From positions 3,162,001 to 3,226,000 of the forward strand of contig CP102611.1 of NCBI GenBank assembly GCA_041874755.1: DNA of 64,000 bases. Direction: 5' to 3'. The DNA comes from Chitinibacter sp. SCUT-21. GTDB lineage: Bacteria; Pseudomonadota; Gammaproteobacteria; Burkholderiales; Chitinibacteraceae. Made by a program: the position numbers and the translations under genes. The notes below the pieces were generated by a model. That model saw nothing but the letters and a program-made list of their open reading frames with translations, searched no databases and was not told the DNA's origin. Below are positions 39,314 through 48,584 of this stretch, piece by piece (position 1 is the first letter of the stretch; each line of letters opens with the position of its first letter).

Positions 39314-40570
39314 ATGCTAACTCAAGATAAAATTTTGTATTGGTTTTTTTTGATAGTTTTTTGTTTTCTAATGTTGAGCCCATTTGGTTCGAATATGGTT
39401 TTAGTTTTTGGGGGTAATTATTATCCAGAGTTTTTCGTGGTTTTTTTGTTGGTTGTTATAAATATTTTTTTTCCGTCTATATATTCTTATGTTATTGGTT
39501 GTTTTAATCAATATTCTGTTATCGCATGGGCTGCTTGGTGTATATTTTTAGTTGTATTAGGTGGAGCGCTTTTGCATGGTAATTATATTGCTGCTTATGC
39601 GGATGCAAGATCTTTTTTAGTTTTTATTCTAGCATTTGTTTACTTTTCACGAGTTAGTCCTAGTGACCCTATGTCTAGAGATGTCCTGTTGTTTCATGTG
39701 GTTTGTATTTCTTTGGTGGCGCATTTTATATTCTTTTCTTTTTTTGCAGGGTCAGGTGATGATGACTCGATTAAATTAGGCTATCCATTTGCTATGTTTT
39801 TTTGTCTTCTATATGCAATGCGTAATAATGTAAAGCTTAGGTATGTGCTCATTTTTGTTGTAATTGTTGTCTACGCTGCAGTTACCAGTTTTTACAGGCA
39901 AAATTGGATCATGGCATCAATCCTTGTGTTTGCATCAGTTTTAAGTTGCTTGACCTTAAATAAAAAACCTAGTTTAATTTTTTTAAAATTACTACTGCTT
40001 CTTGGTATAATTTTTATCATGATGCCAATCGTCCAGTCGATTGTGTTTGACTACTTTAGCTCATCTGAGAGTAGGTATATACATTCAATTAAGAAGTTTG
40101 AAAATCTCATGGATCTGCTCAAGTATGGTGAGGCTGGAGAGGGTGATGATATTAGGGCTGCATATATTGAGTTTTTCATTTCAAATATTTATGCATTTCT
40201 TCTTCCTAGTGGATTTGGTCATAAGGCAATGTATTATTTAACTAGTCTATGGACTGATCAAAAACTACCTGTTGCTGGTGCATCAGTTGATGGTGGCTAT
40301 ATTTTTGGATTTGTACATCTTGGTGTTATTACAGTGCTATTAGGAATGATATATATAATTTCATGTGTAATTACTCGTATTTCTGAAGAAAGTATGTTTG
40401 GCTGCAAGGTGATTTACCTTGCAATACTACTTTCTTGTGCTGTTATTTTTGTAACTAATGGTCAAGTTTTTACCGTGATTACGGCAGCTTTCTTTTATGG
40501 GGCAGCCCTTGGAAGTATTGTTAAAAAATCCAATAAAAATTATAACTTTGTTAATAAAAGGCGAATCTAG
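39314..40570 (+). CDS. Polysaccharide polymerase-like membrane protein (Wzy-like)
   Basis: A 418-residue, very hydrophobic protein with 10-12 helices and one larger polar loop (about 250-325), the usual topology of Wzy polymerases. Wzy proteins have little sequence conservation, so the call rests on topology and context between flippase, transferases and export genes. ATG 39314 (MLTQDKILYW) is chosen; an in-frame TTG at 39242 would add 24 residues. The gene is strongly AT-rich and its stop overlaps the GTG of the next gene by one base (TAGTG). 286 bases upstream hold no recognisable feature. Confidence 0.75.
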   Translation: MLTQDKILYWFFLIVFCFLMLSPFGSNMVLVFGGNYYPEFFVVFLLVVINIFFPSIYSYVIGCFNQYSVIAWAAWCIFLVVLGGALLHGNYIAAYADARSFLVFILAFVYFSRVSPSDPMSRDVLLFHVVCISLVAHFIFFSFFAGSGDDDSIKLGYPFAMFFCLLYAMRNNVKLRYVLIFVVIVVYAAVTSFYRQNWIMASILVFASVLSCLTLNKKPSLIFLKLLLLLGIIFIMMPIVQSIVFDYFSSSESRYIHSIKKFENLMDLLKYGEAGEGDDIRAAYIEFFISNIYAFLLPSGFGHKAMYYLTSLWTDQKLPVAGASVDGGYIFGFVHLGVITVLLGMIYIISCVITRISEESMFGCKVIYLAILLSCAVIFVTNGQVFTVITAAFFYGAALGSIVKKSNKNYNFVNKRRI

Positions 40571-41697
40571 TGCGTGTAACCATATATCATAATATTCTAT
40601 GGTCAAAATATAAGGGTGGGGTTTTTTCAGCCCTTAATAAGATCAGCAAAGATATTGAATTTATTCAAATCGCCGAAACAGAAGGCGATCGTGTAGGTTT
40701 AAGTGGCGTGGACATGAGTTATCACACTTATCCGCACCAGCTCTTGCACCAAGGTAAATACGAAGATATTGGCACAGCCAAACTCGCTAACGAGCTATTC
40801 TGGCACACGTTAAAAGCCGAAGCAGATCTAGTGGTATTGGCCGGCTATCATCGCATTGAATACTGGGCCCAGTTATTTGCAGCTTTTCTGTCTGGGAAAC
40901 AAGTGGCCGTTTTTTGCGACTCAACCGCGAACGACAAGCCCTTTTCTTTGCTAAAGGCGATTCCGAAATGGATTTTCTTCCATGCTGTGGATGGTTTTTT
41001 TGCCTACGGTGAGCGTAGTAGAAACTATATCTGCAGCTATGGCATTAAGCCGGAAAAGGTGTTTTTTAGATGTCAGGCAGCCGCTTTGCCACACCATTAT
41101 TCGCCAGACAGCGCCATTACGACTCGCGTGGTGGCACAGCAAAGTCAAGATCATCCGGTATTTCTGTATGTAGGCCGCTTATCACATGAAAAAGATCTGC
41201 ATATTTTGCTAGATGCGTTTCATACGGTTGTGCAGCAGTATTCCGATGCCAAGTTACGTCTTGTAGGCAGCGGGCCATTGCGTGAATCACTGGAAGCACA
41301 GGCTAAACAGCTGGGCCTGAATGATTCGGTGGTATTTACAGGTGGGAAAACGATTAATGAGCTGGAAGGCGAATATGCCAAAGCCACTTGCATGGTGTTG
41401 CCAAGCAATAGTGAGCCTTGGGGTTTGGTCGTGAATGAAGCGTTGAGCTATGGCTGCCCTGTGGTGGTTAGCGAGGCTTGCGGTTGCGTGCCAGAGTTGG
41501 TCATTGATGGTTTTACTGGTTTTTCATTCCGTACCGGTAATACGGCAGAGCTGGCATTACGCATGTTGTCTTGTGTGAATGAGTTTACCGATCAGCAGCA
41601 AACCGCGACTAATTGTGTGTCACACATTGGTCGTTTTTCGCCAGAAAATGCCGCACGGCAAATTTTGGCTGGTCTTGACCACATGCTGAGCGAATAG
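40570..41697 (+). CDS. Glycosyltransferase family 4
   Basis: A 375-residue GT-B enzyme. The C-terminal nucleotide-sugar domain has FLYVGRLSHEKDLHILLDAF and the retaining-transferase motif region SNSEPWGLVVNEALSYGCPVVVS, where the Glu residues of SEPWGLVVNEA form the E-x7-E motif. GTG start overlaps the previous stop. From here on base composition returns to that of the rest of the chromosome, marking the edge of the AT-rich block. Confidence 0.9.
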   Translation: MRVTIYHNILWSKYKGGVFSALNKISKDIEFIQIAETEGDRVGLSGVDMSYHTYPHQLLHQGKYEDIGTAKLANELFWHTLKAEADLVVLAGYHRIEYWAQLFAAFLSGKQVAVFCDSTANDKPFSLLKAIPKWIFFHAVDGFFAYGERSRNYICSYGIKPEKVFFRCQAAALPHHYSPDSAITTRVVAQQSQDHPVFLYVGRLSHEKDLHILLDAFHTVVQQYSDAKLRLVGSGPLRESLEAQAKQLGLNDSVVFTGGKTINELEGEYAKATCMVLPSNSEPWGLVVNEALSYGCPVVVSEACGCVPELVIDGFTGFSFRTGNTAELALRMLSCVNEFTDQQQTATNCVSHIGRFSPENAARQILAGLDHMLSE

Positions 41698-41701
41698 TTG
41701 A

Positions 41702-42772
41702 ATGGGTAAGATTGTGTTTGTGGGGCCATTGCCACCCCCAGTGCATGGCTTTTCGGCGATTAATCTGGCCATGCACCAAAAAATGGCAGCTAAAGCTGAT
41801 CGGGTTCTGACTTTTAATCGTGCCTATACATCGACACGGTTGCCGTTACTGCGGCCAGTGCTGAAATGGTTTATGCCTGTACTGCAGTCGGTGCAATTAT
41901 TAGTGCTGGGAATTTTCAGTCGTTATCAGGCTATGTATTTAGGCCTGTCGGGTGGTTTTGGTCAGGCGTTAGATTTGCCTTTTCTGGCTGTGGCTCGTCT
42001 GCTGCGCATTCCGATATTTATTCATCATCATAGTTACGCTTATATAAATGATGTGAGTCCATTGGCACGAATTCTATTTCGGGTTGCTGGAGCGGCGCAG
42101 CATATAGCGCTTTGTGAACGGATGGCATTAGCGCTGGCTGAAAACTATCAAATTGATCCGGCCAGAATTACCGCTGTATCAAACGCAGCATTTCAAGCCA
42201 AATCAAACCTTATCTATCAAGATTTTTCGGAGCATGTTTGCCTAGGCTTTCTATCGAATATCACTGAAGAGAAGGGTATCTTCGAGTTTTTTGATACTGT
42301 GCAGCTCGCAAGCCGTAGTGGCATAAAGGTAGCGGCAAAGATTGCAGGCCCAGTATCGGGAGATATCAGAGAGAAGTTTGAGCAGCAGTTGGCTGCAACG
42401 CCTGAAGTCACTTATTACGGCCCAGTTTATAGCACTTCAAAAGATGATTTTTTACAGTCACTCCATTTTTTACTTTTTCCCACTAAGTATGTGAATGAAG
42501 CCGAGCCTGTCACGATCTTGGAAGCAATGCGCTATGGTGTTCCAGTGTTTGCGGCACGCCGAGGTTGTATTGAGGCGCAAATCGGAACTGAGGCTGGTTT
42601 TTTGATTAACGATATAGCCCAGTTTCCTGAGCAGGTTTGCCATGTGATTAGCCAGCTAGATCAAAATGCATATCGTCAATTACGCGCTGAGGCTGCAGCT
42701 AGATTCGAAACTCTTGCAGAGAGCTCACGAGCACGGATTGAAAAAGTGCTGGAGGTTATGATTGATGCGTAA
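41702..42772 (+). CDS. Glycosyltransferase (GT4-like)
   Basis: A 356-residue cytoplasmic or membrane-associated transferase. The N-terminus KIVFVGPLPPPVHGFSAIN carries the glycine-rich acceptor loop seen in many exopolysaccharide transferases; FLSNITEEKGIFEFFDTV starts the second domain, and NEAEPVTILEAMRYGVPVFA contains the E-x7-E donor motif. It begins 4 bases after the previous gene. Sugar unknown. Confidence 0.88.
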   Translation: MGKIVFVGPLPPPVHGFSAINLAMHQKMAAKADRVLTFNRAYTSTRLPLLRPVLKWFMPVLQSVQLLVLGIFSRYQAMYLGLSGGFGQALDLPFLAVARLLRIPIFIHHHSYAYINDVSPLARILFRVAGAAQHIALCERMALALAENYQIDPARITAVSNAAFQAKSNLIYQDFSEHVCLGFLSNITEEKGIFEFFDTVQLASRSGIKVAAKIAGPVSGDIREKFEQQLAATPEVTYYGPVYSTSKDDFLQSLHFLLFPTKYVNEAEPVTILEAMRYGVPVFAARRGCIEAQIGTEAGFLINDIAQFPEQVCHVISQLDQNAYRQLRAEAAARFETLAESSRARIEKVLEVMIDA

Positions 42773-43337
42773 CTTTCAAAATCTGGCTGCATTTACCATG
42801 CCTGCCAATTTCCGTGGTCGCTCAGCTATTTATGTGCAGTTGTGGTGGCTTGTTCAGGCGACATTATTTCGGTGCTCACCCCAATTTGCCTATCGATTCA
42901 GAGCAGCATTGCTACGCTGGTTTGGTGCAGAAGTTGGGGTGGGTACTGTAATTCGTCCTTCGGTCACCATTACCTATCCGTGGAAAGTCAAAATCGGTGA
43001 CTACGCGTGGATTGGTGATGATGTGGTGCTGTATAGCTTGGGTGAGATTGATATTGGTGCACATGCTGTAGTGTCGCAGCGTAGCTATTTGTGCGCGGCC
43101 GATCATGATTATCAACAGGCAGATTTTCCGATTCGTGCCTTTAAGGTGTGTGTGGAAGATCAGGCTTGGTTAGCCACAGACGTGTATGTCGCTCCGGGGG
43201 TCACGATCGGACGGGGTGCCGTGATTGGCGCGCGTAGCTCGGTATTTAAAAACATGCCCGAAGCTATGGTATGCATGGGGTCTCCTTGTCGGCCGTTTAA
43301 ACCACGCTTGTCTCAATCTATTTCAGAGTCCTTGTAG
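42765..43337 (+). CDS. WcaF-like hexapeptide-repeat acetyltransferase
   Basis: A 190-residue left-handed beta-helix acyltransferase, likely using acetyl-CoA to acetylate the polymer or a sugar intermediate. The N-terminal NFRGRSAIYVQLWWLVQATLF and the repeats VRPS-like IRPSVTITYPWKVKIGDYAWI and AWLATDVYVAPGVTIGRGAVIGA match WcaF of colanic-acid clusters; the catalytic His is expected in CAADHDY. ATG 42765 has GGAGG 9 bases before and overlaps the previous gene by 8 bases; its end overlaps the next gene by one. Confidence 0.9.
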   Translation: MRNFQNLAAFTMPANFRGRSAIYVQLWWLVQATLFRCSPQFAYRFRAALLRWFGAEVGVGTVIRPSVTITYPWKVKIGDYAWIGDDVVLYSLGEIDIGAHAVVSQRSYLCAADHDYQQADFPIRAFKVCVEDQAWLATDVYVAPGVTIGRGAVIGARSSVFKNMPEAMVCMGSPCRPFKPRLSQSISESL

Positions 43338-44557
43338 TGAAAATCTTAATCCACGGCATCAATTACGCGCCCGAAATGACGGGCATTGGTAAATACACGG
43401 GTGAAATGGCCGAATGGCTTGCCGCGCAGGGGCATCAGGTGCGGGTGGTCACAGCGCCACCTTACTATCCGCATTGGCAGGTGGCTGAGGGGTATAGCGC
43501 TACACGTTATGTAAAAGAAGATCTGCATGGCATTATGGTGTACCGGTGTCCGTTATGGGTGCCCGAAATCGTGAATGGGGCCAAACGCATTGTGCATCTA
43601 AAAAGCTTTGCCCTCTCCAGTTTGCCGGTGATGCTCAAGCAGGTTTTCTGGCGGCCTGATGTGGTGTGGGTGGCTGCGCCGGCGCTGTCTTGCGCGCCGA
43701 ATGCGTGGCTGGTGGCACGTCTCAGTGGTGCCCAGTGTGCGGTGCATATTCAGGATTACGAGGTTGATGCTGCATTTCAGCTTGGTTTGCTCAAAAATCC
43801 ATTGATGCGTCGTTTTGCCTTGTGGGCAGAGCGGGTGTTGCTGCGTCGCTTTGATGTGGTCTCGACGATTTCTGGGCGCATGGTCGATTTAGCCAAGGCT
43901 AAAGGTGTTGATGCGGCCAAGGTGGTGTTTTTCCCCAATTGGGTGAAACTACCTCCGGCCTCCATCGTTCAGCATCGCAGCAGCTACCGGGACGAATTGG
44001 CGCTGGCTGATGACACTGTGGTGGCGTTGTACTCTGGCAATATGGGGGCAAAGCAGGGTTTGGAGGTAATGGCTGAAACGGCGCGGCTGCTGCAAGATAA
44101 ATCACAAATTCAATTTGTATTCTGCGGCCAAGGCGCAGGTCGTGCGGGCCTAGAGGCACTGTGCGCAGGCTTACCTAATGTGCGGTTTATTGATTTACAG
44201 CCGTTTGAACGCCTACCTGATTTATTGGCGCTGGCCGATATCCATCTGCTGCCGCAAAAGGCCGATGCGGCTGATTTGGTAATGCCGAGCAAGCTAACTG
44301 GCATGTTGGCCAGCGGTCGCGCAGTGGTTGCTACGGCGCTGCCGGGTACCGAGCTGGCTAGTGTAGTCAAAGATTGTGGCCTAGTGGTCGATCCCGAAAA
44401 TGCACCCGCCATGGCTGCGGCGGTAGCGCAGTTGGCCAATGATGCGCGTTTACGGGCTAGCTTGGGTGCTGTTGGCCGCGCCTACGCAGAGCGTAATCTG
44501 GATCAAGATCAAATCCTAAATCGTTATTTCAGTATTTTTGCCGATAGGCTTAAGTAG
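43337..44557 (+). CDS. WcaI-like glycosyltransferase
   Basis: A 406-residue GT4 enzyme closely resembling WcaI of colanic-acid synthesis: N-terminus MKILIHGINYAPEMTGIGKY, then VTAPPYYPHWQ, then the second-domain VALYSGNMGAKQGLEVMA and the block ADAADLVMPSKLTGMLASGR. In E. coli WcaI is linked to adding the first fucose to the lipid-linked glucose. GTG start overlaps the previous stop by one base, so it is coupled to the WcaF-like gene as in colanic clusters. Confidence 0.9.
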   Translation: MKILIHGINYAPEMTGIGKYTGEMAEWLAAQGHQVRVVTAPPYYPHWQVAEGYSATRYVKEDLHGIMVYRCPLWVPEIVNGAKRIVHLKSFALSSLPVMLKQVFWRPDVVWVAAPALSCAPNAWLVARLSGAQCAVHIQDYEVDAAFQLGLLKNPLMRRFALWAERVLLRRFDVVSTISGRMVDLAKAKGVDAAKVVFFPNWVKLPPASIVQHRSSYRDELALADDTVVALYSGNMGAKQGLEVMAETARLLQDKSQIQFVFCGQGAGRAGLEALCAGLPNVRFIDLQPFERLPDLLALADIHLLPQKADAADLVMPSKLTGMLASGRAVVATALPGTELASVVKDCGLVVDPENAPAMAAAVAQLANDARLRASLGAVGRAYAERNLDQDQILNRYFSIFADRLK

Positions 44558-44624
44558 CGTAGTAATCATTACCGATTTTCAAGTTTGATCATAAACTAAA
44601 ATTACAAAATCTGAGGTGTAGTGG

Positions 44625-45791
44625 ATGAAAATTACGGTTGTCGGTACAGGGTATGTGGGCTTATCCAATGCTATTTTGCTTGCGCAAAAAAATCAGGTGA
44701 TTGCCCTCGATTTAGATCAATCAAAGATCGATCTAATCAATCAGAAAAAAAGCCCGATTGTCGACGTCGAGATTGAGCAATATTTGTCACAAAAGCGGCT
44801 TACTTTGCAAGCAACTACCGATCAATCATTGGCCTATGCCGATACGCAATTTGTCATCATTGCTACGCCGACTAATTACGACCCCGAGACTAATTATTTC
44901 AATACCGATTCGGTAGAATCTGTAATTCGAGATGCGCTGCAATATGCGCCCCAAGCTACGATTATTATCAAATCTACTGTGCCGGTTGGTTTTACGGCGC
45001 GGATGCGTGAGCAATTTGGCGTAGAGCATATTATTTTCTCGCCCGAGTTTTTGCGAGAGGGCAAAGCGCTTTATGATAATTTGCATCCATCGCGCATTGT
45101 TGTCGGCTCGCATTCGGCTGCTGCGGTGCAGTTTGCCCAGCTATTGCAAGATGGCGCGATCAAGCGCTATGTACCTGTGCTGCATACCGACTCTACCGAG
45201 GCCGAGGCGATCAAGCTGTTTGCCAATACCTATTTGGCCATGCGCGTAGCCTATTTTAATGAGCTCGATAGCTATGCCATTAGCCATGGCCTTGATACTC
45301 GCCAGATTATCGAGGGCGTAGGTTTAGATCCGCGGATTGGCGATCATTATAATAATCCATCGTTTGGCTATGGCGGCTATTGCCTGCCCAAAGATACCAA
45401 GCAGCTATTGGCTAATTATCAAGAAGTGCCAAACAATATTATTCGCGCCATTGTTGATTCCAACACCACGCGCAAAGACTTCATCGCCAATCAAATCTTG
45501 CTGCGTCATCCGAAGGTGGTGGGCATCTATCGCTTGGTGATGAAGGCGGGCTCGGATAATTTCCGCTCTTCTGCGATTCAGGGGATTATGAAGCGGCTAA
45601 AGGCCAAGGGTATTGAGGTGATTATTTTCGAGCCTGCAATGCATGAAGATACATTCTTTAATTCAAAAGTGCTTCGTGATCTAGACCAGTTTAAAGCGGC
45701 TGCCGATGTGATTATTTCTAATCGCATGGTCGACGAGCTAATCGATGTAACAGACAAAGTATATACTCGGGATTTATATGGTCGGGATTAA
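44625..45791 (+). CDS. ugd: UDP-glucose 6-dehydrogenase
   Basis: A 388-residue NAD-dependent enzyme oxidising UDP-glucose to UDP-glucuronate. NAD-binding [12 protein letters not shown] is at 5-16, the catalytic Cys253 is in [10 protein letters not shown] with Lys257, and [11 protein letters not shown] around 139-149 is the substrate loop. The closest pattern is the short Ugd type found in E. coli colanic-acid regions (388 residues). Implies glucuronic acid in the polymer, an inference. GAGGTG lies before the ATG. Confidence 0.96.
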   Translation: MKITVVGTGYVGLSNAILLAQKNQVIALDLDQSKIDLINQKKSPIVDVEIEQYLSQKRLTLQATTDQSLAYADTQFVIIATPTNYDPETNYFNTDSVESVIRDALQYAPQATIIIKSTVPVGFTARMREQFGVEHIIFSPEFLREGKALYDNLHPSRIVVGSHSAAAVQFAQLLQDGAIKRYVPVLHTDSTEAEAIKLFANTYLAMRVAYFNELDSYAISHGLDTRQIIEGVGLDPRIGDHYNNPSFGYGGYCLPKDTKQLLANYQEVPNNIIRAIVDSNTTRKDFIANQILLRHPKVVGIYRLVMKAGSDNFRSSAIQGIMKRLKAKGIEVIIFEPAMHEDTFFNSKVLRDLDQFKAAADVIISNRMVDELIDVTDKVYTRDLYGRD

Positions 45792-45821
45792 GATCCGCCA
45801 TACCATGGGGCGATCCTCTCT

Positions 45822-46220
45822 ATGAATATCAAGTATTCACCGGTAATTCAGGCTTGGCAGCCCTATTGGGCTAGTGTGCCGCAGATAGATTTTGTGGTGC
45901 TAATTGGCAGCCAGCTTAGCGGTACAGCAGATGCAGCTAGTGATTGGGATTTAGCAATAGCGCTTGCTCCGCAACTGGATGCTATTGCGCGATATGATTT
46001 GCTGGCTGATTTACAGATTCAGTTGGCGGCGCTTTCTGGTGTAGCGGTTGATGATCTGGATTTAATTGATTTAGCTAGGTCGGGTTTGGCTATGCGCGAG
46101 CAAGTTGCCAATCATGGGCTGGTATTACATGGCGGTGATACCCTGGCTTGGAGCCGTTTTATGGTGCGCACTTGGCGTGATCTGGAAATGCAGCAATGGG
46201 AACAGCAGCATGCAGCTTGA
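45822..46220 (+). CDS. mntA: MntA-type nucleotidyltransferase antitoxin
   Basis: A 132-residue minimal nucleotidyltransferase. The signature GS-x10-DxD is exact: Gly29-Ser30 and Asp41-Trp-Asp43 (GSQLSGTADAASDWD). Known MntA proteins silence the partner HepT by adding AMP groups to its conserved Tyr. It overlaps the next gene by 11 bases, the tight coupling normal for toxin-antitoxin operons. It lies between ugd and manC and interrupts the sugar-nucleotide genes. Confidence 0.9.
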   Translation: MNIKYSPVIQAWQPYWASVPQIDFVVLIGSQLSGTADAASDWDLAIALAPQLDAIARYDLLADLQIQLAALSGVAVDDLDLIDLARSGLAMREQVANHGLVLHGGDTLAWSRFMVRTWRDLEMQQWEQQHAA

Positions 46221-46632
46221 TCTTTATTTACAAGAAACCGCAGCCCATGCAGCCCGGCAATCGCTCATTTTACAGGAAGCAAGAATACGTTTGGTAGGCC
46301 ATGGTGCATTAACTCCATTGGAGTTTTCTGGGGTCGTTCATGCCTGGCAGGTGTTGGTGGAAAACTCTATTGGTAAAGCTAAACATTGGCTTAAATACTG
46401 TGGCGTTGCTGTGCCTATCAGCGCGTATGATTCATTCTCACTACTTAGGCAATTAAATCTAATTAGTGCAGAGTCTCTATCTGGCTGGCAAAAGGCCATC
46501 GGTTTGCGCAATCGGATTGTGCACGATTATTTGAATCTGGATGATCAGGTGGTTATCGCATTGATTCAATCGAATGCGGATCAATTCATGATCGATTTTT
46601 TAAATACCCCATTTAGATTGCCAAACGAGTAA
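46210..46632 (+). CDS. hepT: HepT-type HEPN ribonuclease toxin
   Basis: A 140-residue all-helical HEPN-domain protein (DUF86/HI0074-like). The RNase motif R-x4-H-x-Tyr is present as Arg100, His105 and Tyr107 (LRNRIVHDYLN). In characterised pairs HepT cleaves RNA, and its Tyr is the target of MntA AMPylation, so all three needed residues are here. ATG 46210 (MQLDLYLQE) is chosen; the frame's upstream extension lies inside mntA. Confidence 0.9.
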   Translation: MQLDLYLQETAAHAARQSLILQEARIRLVGHGALTPLEFSGVVHAWQVLVENSIGKAKHWLKYCGVAVPISAYDSFSLLRQLNLISAESLSGWQKAIGLRNRIVHDYLNLDDQVVIALIQSNADQFMIDFLNTPFRLPNE

Positions 46633-46662
46633 TCTTATTTCGGCTTTAACAAGGATTAATCA

Positions 46663-48090
46663 ATGACGATTACACCTGTAATCCTATGCGGTGGGTCTGG
46701 TACCCGCATGTGGCCTCTGTCTCGCGGTGGCTATCCTAAGCAGTTTCTTAATTTGTATGGCGATGAAAGCCTGCTGCAGCAAACGGCTACACGGCTCAAG
46801 GGGCTGCCTGATGTGGCGGCGCCTTTGCTGATTAGTAATAACGAGCAGCGCTTTTTGGTGGCAGAGCAATTGCGTGCGGCTGGCGTGACTAAGTCCAAGA
46901 TTGTGCTGGAGCCAATGGGCCGCAATACTGCGCCCGCGGTGGCGGCTGCGGCGGTGATCGCGTTGGAGAATAACCCTGATGCTGTGCTGATGGTGTTGCC
47001 ATCCGATCATGTGATTACCCATGGTGATGTGTTTCAGCAACTGGTGTTGCAGGCGGCCACTGTAGCGGCGCAGGGTAAATTGGTGACCTTTGGTATTGCG
47101 CCTACCGAGCCGCATACGGGGTATGGCTATATCCGCCGCGGTTCATCTCTATCTGAGAGCAATACCACCTTTGAAGTGTCGGCCTTTGTCGAAAAACCAA
47201 ACGCCGAAAAAGCGGCCGAGTTTTTAGCAAGTGGCGATTACTACTGGAATAGCGGCATGTTTATGTTCCGTGCCGATGTGTATCTGCACGAGCTGGCACA
47301 ATACCAGCCCAAAATGCTGGAGCAAGTTAAAGCTGCTGTTGCTGCTTCACAGCGCGATCTAGATTTTGTGCGTTTGGGCCACGATGAATTTGCAGATTGC
47401 CCATCCGATTCGATCGACTATGCAGTGATGGAGCATACCGCCCACGCTGCGGTGATTGCAGCGGCAGGCTTGGGCTGGAACGATATTGGCTCATGGACAG
47501 CGCTAGCGGAGGTAAGCCAAGCGGATGCCGATGGCAATAATATCGTTGGTGATGTAATGGTTGAGGGTGTTAAAAATAGCTATTTGCGCAGTGAAAACCG
47601 CATGATTGCTGCCCTAGGCGTTGAAAACCTCGTCGTGGTTGAAACCGCTGATGCAATTTTGGTCGCCCACAAAGACAAAGTGCAAGACGTTAAAAACATC
47701 GTCAATCGCCTACAAGCCGCTGGCCGTAGCGAGTCAGTCACTCATCGCAAGGTGTATCGCCCATGGGGCAGCTACGAAGGCATCGATTCTGGCTCTCGCT
47801 TTCAGGTGAAGCGCATTGTAGTGAACCCTGGTGCATCGCTTAGCCTGCAAATGCACTACCACCGCGCCGAGCATTGGATCGTAGTGAATGGCACTGCGCG
47901 CGTGGTGAATGGTGACCAAACACTACTGCTTACTGAAAACCAATCGACGTATATCCCAATCGGCGCGACACACCGTTTAGAAAACCCGGGTAAATTTCCG
48001 CTGGAAATGATCGAGGTGCAATCCGGTAGCTATTTAGGCGAGGATGATATTGTGCGCTTTGAAGATACTTACGGTCGGGTAGGGAAGTAA
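46663..48090 (+). CDS. manC: Mannose-1-phosphate guanylyltransferase (with mannose-6-phosphate isomerase domain)
   Basis: A 475-residue bifunctional enzyme making GDP-mannose. The N-terminal pyrophosphorylase domain has the nucleotide loop GGSGTRMWPLSRGGYPKQF and FVEKPNAEKA; the C-terminal cupin has RPWGSYEGIDSG and the metal-binding LSLQMHYHRAEHW. AAGGA precedes the ATG by 8 bases. It feeds gmd-fcl to GDP-fucose and the hydrolase that follows. Confidence 0.96.
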   Translation: MTITPVILCGGSGTRMWPLSRGGYPKQFLNLYGDESLLQQTATRLKGLPDVAAPLLISNNEQRFLVAEQLRAAGVTKSKIVLEPMGRNTAPAVAAAAVIALENNPDAVLMVLPSDHVITHGDVFQQLVLQAATVAAQGKLVTFGIAPTEPHTGYGYIRRGSSLSESNTTFEVSAFVEKPNAEKAAEFLASGDYYWNSGMFMFRADVYLHELAQYQPKMLEQVKAAVAASQRDLDFVRLGHDEFADCPSDSIDYAVMEHTAHAAVIAAAGLGWNDIGSWTALAEVSQADADGNNIVGDVMVEGVKNSYLRSENRMIAALGVENLVVVETADAILVAHKDKVQDVKNIVNRLQAAGRSESVTHRKVYRPWGSYEGIDSGSRFQVKRIVVNPGASLSLQMHYHRAEHWIVVNGTARVVNGDQTLLLTENQSTYIPIGATHRLENPGKFPLEMIEVQSGSYLGEDDIVRFEDTYGRVGK

Positions 48091-48092
48091 AC

Positions 48093-48578
48093 ATGTCCAA
48101 CCCAACAAGCCAGCAGCCGCTGGCTTTTTCTGATTTTATGCACGTAGTGCAAAATGCACCGTTGGTCTCGATTGATCTGATTATTGAAAATCAGGCCGGG
48201 GAAATCCTACTCGGTTTTCGCCGCAACGAGCCAGCGGGTGGATTTTGGTTTGTGCCGGGTGGGCGGGTGCTGAAAAACGAGTGCTTGGATGATGCTTTTC
48301 GCCGCTTAACCCAAGCAGAAATCGGCATAGCCCTGCCGCGTTCTGCCGGTGAATGGTTGGGTGTGTATGAGCACTTTTACGATACCAATGCAGGCCGTCT
48401 AGATGGATTTGGCACGCATTATGTCGTGCTGGCTTATCGCCTGCGCCTTAACGATGATCAATTGCAATTGCCACTGGGTGAACAGCACGATCAGTATCGT
48501 TGGCAGCAGCCTGCCGATGTTTTGACTGACGCTAGTGTGCATTACCATTCCCGAGCTTATTTCGAATCTAATACTTAA
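48093..48578 (+). CDS. gmm: GDP-mannose mannosyl hydrolase (Nudix)
   Basis: A 161-residue Nudix-type enzyme that splits GDP-mannose (or GDP-glucose) into GDP and sugar. The Nudix box is GGRVLKNECLDDAFRRLTQAEIG, in which the usual REUxEE core is altered to R-L-T-Q-A-E; loss of one Glu is typical of the GDP-mannose hydrolase subgroup. FWFVPGGR and the N-terminal PLVSIDLIIE match E. coli WcaH. Probably tunes the GDP-mannose/fucose supply. Two bases separate it from manC. Confidence 0.9.
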   Translation: MSNPTSQQPLAFSDFMHVVQNAPLVSIDLIIENQAGEILLGFRRNEPAGGFWFVPGGRVLKNECLDDAFRRLTQAEIGIALPRSAGEWLGVYEHFYDTNAGRLDGFGTHYVVLAYRLRLNDDQLQLPLGEQHDQYRWQQPADVLTDASVHYHSRAYFESNT

Positions 48579-48584
48579 TCGACC

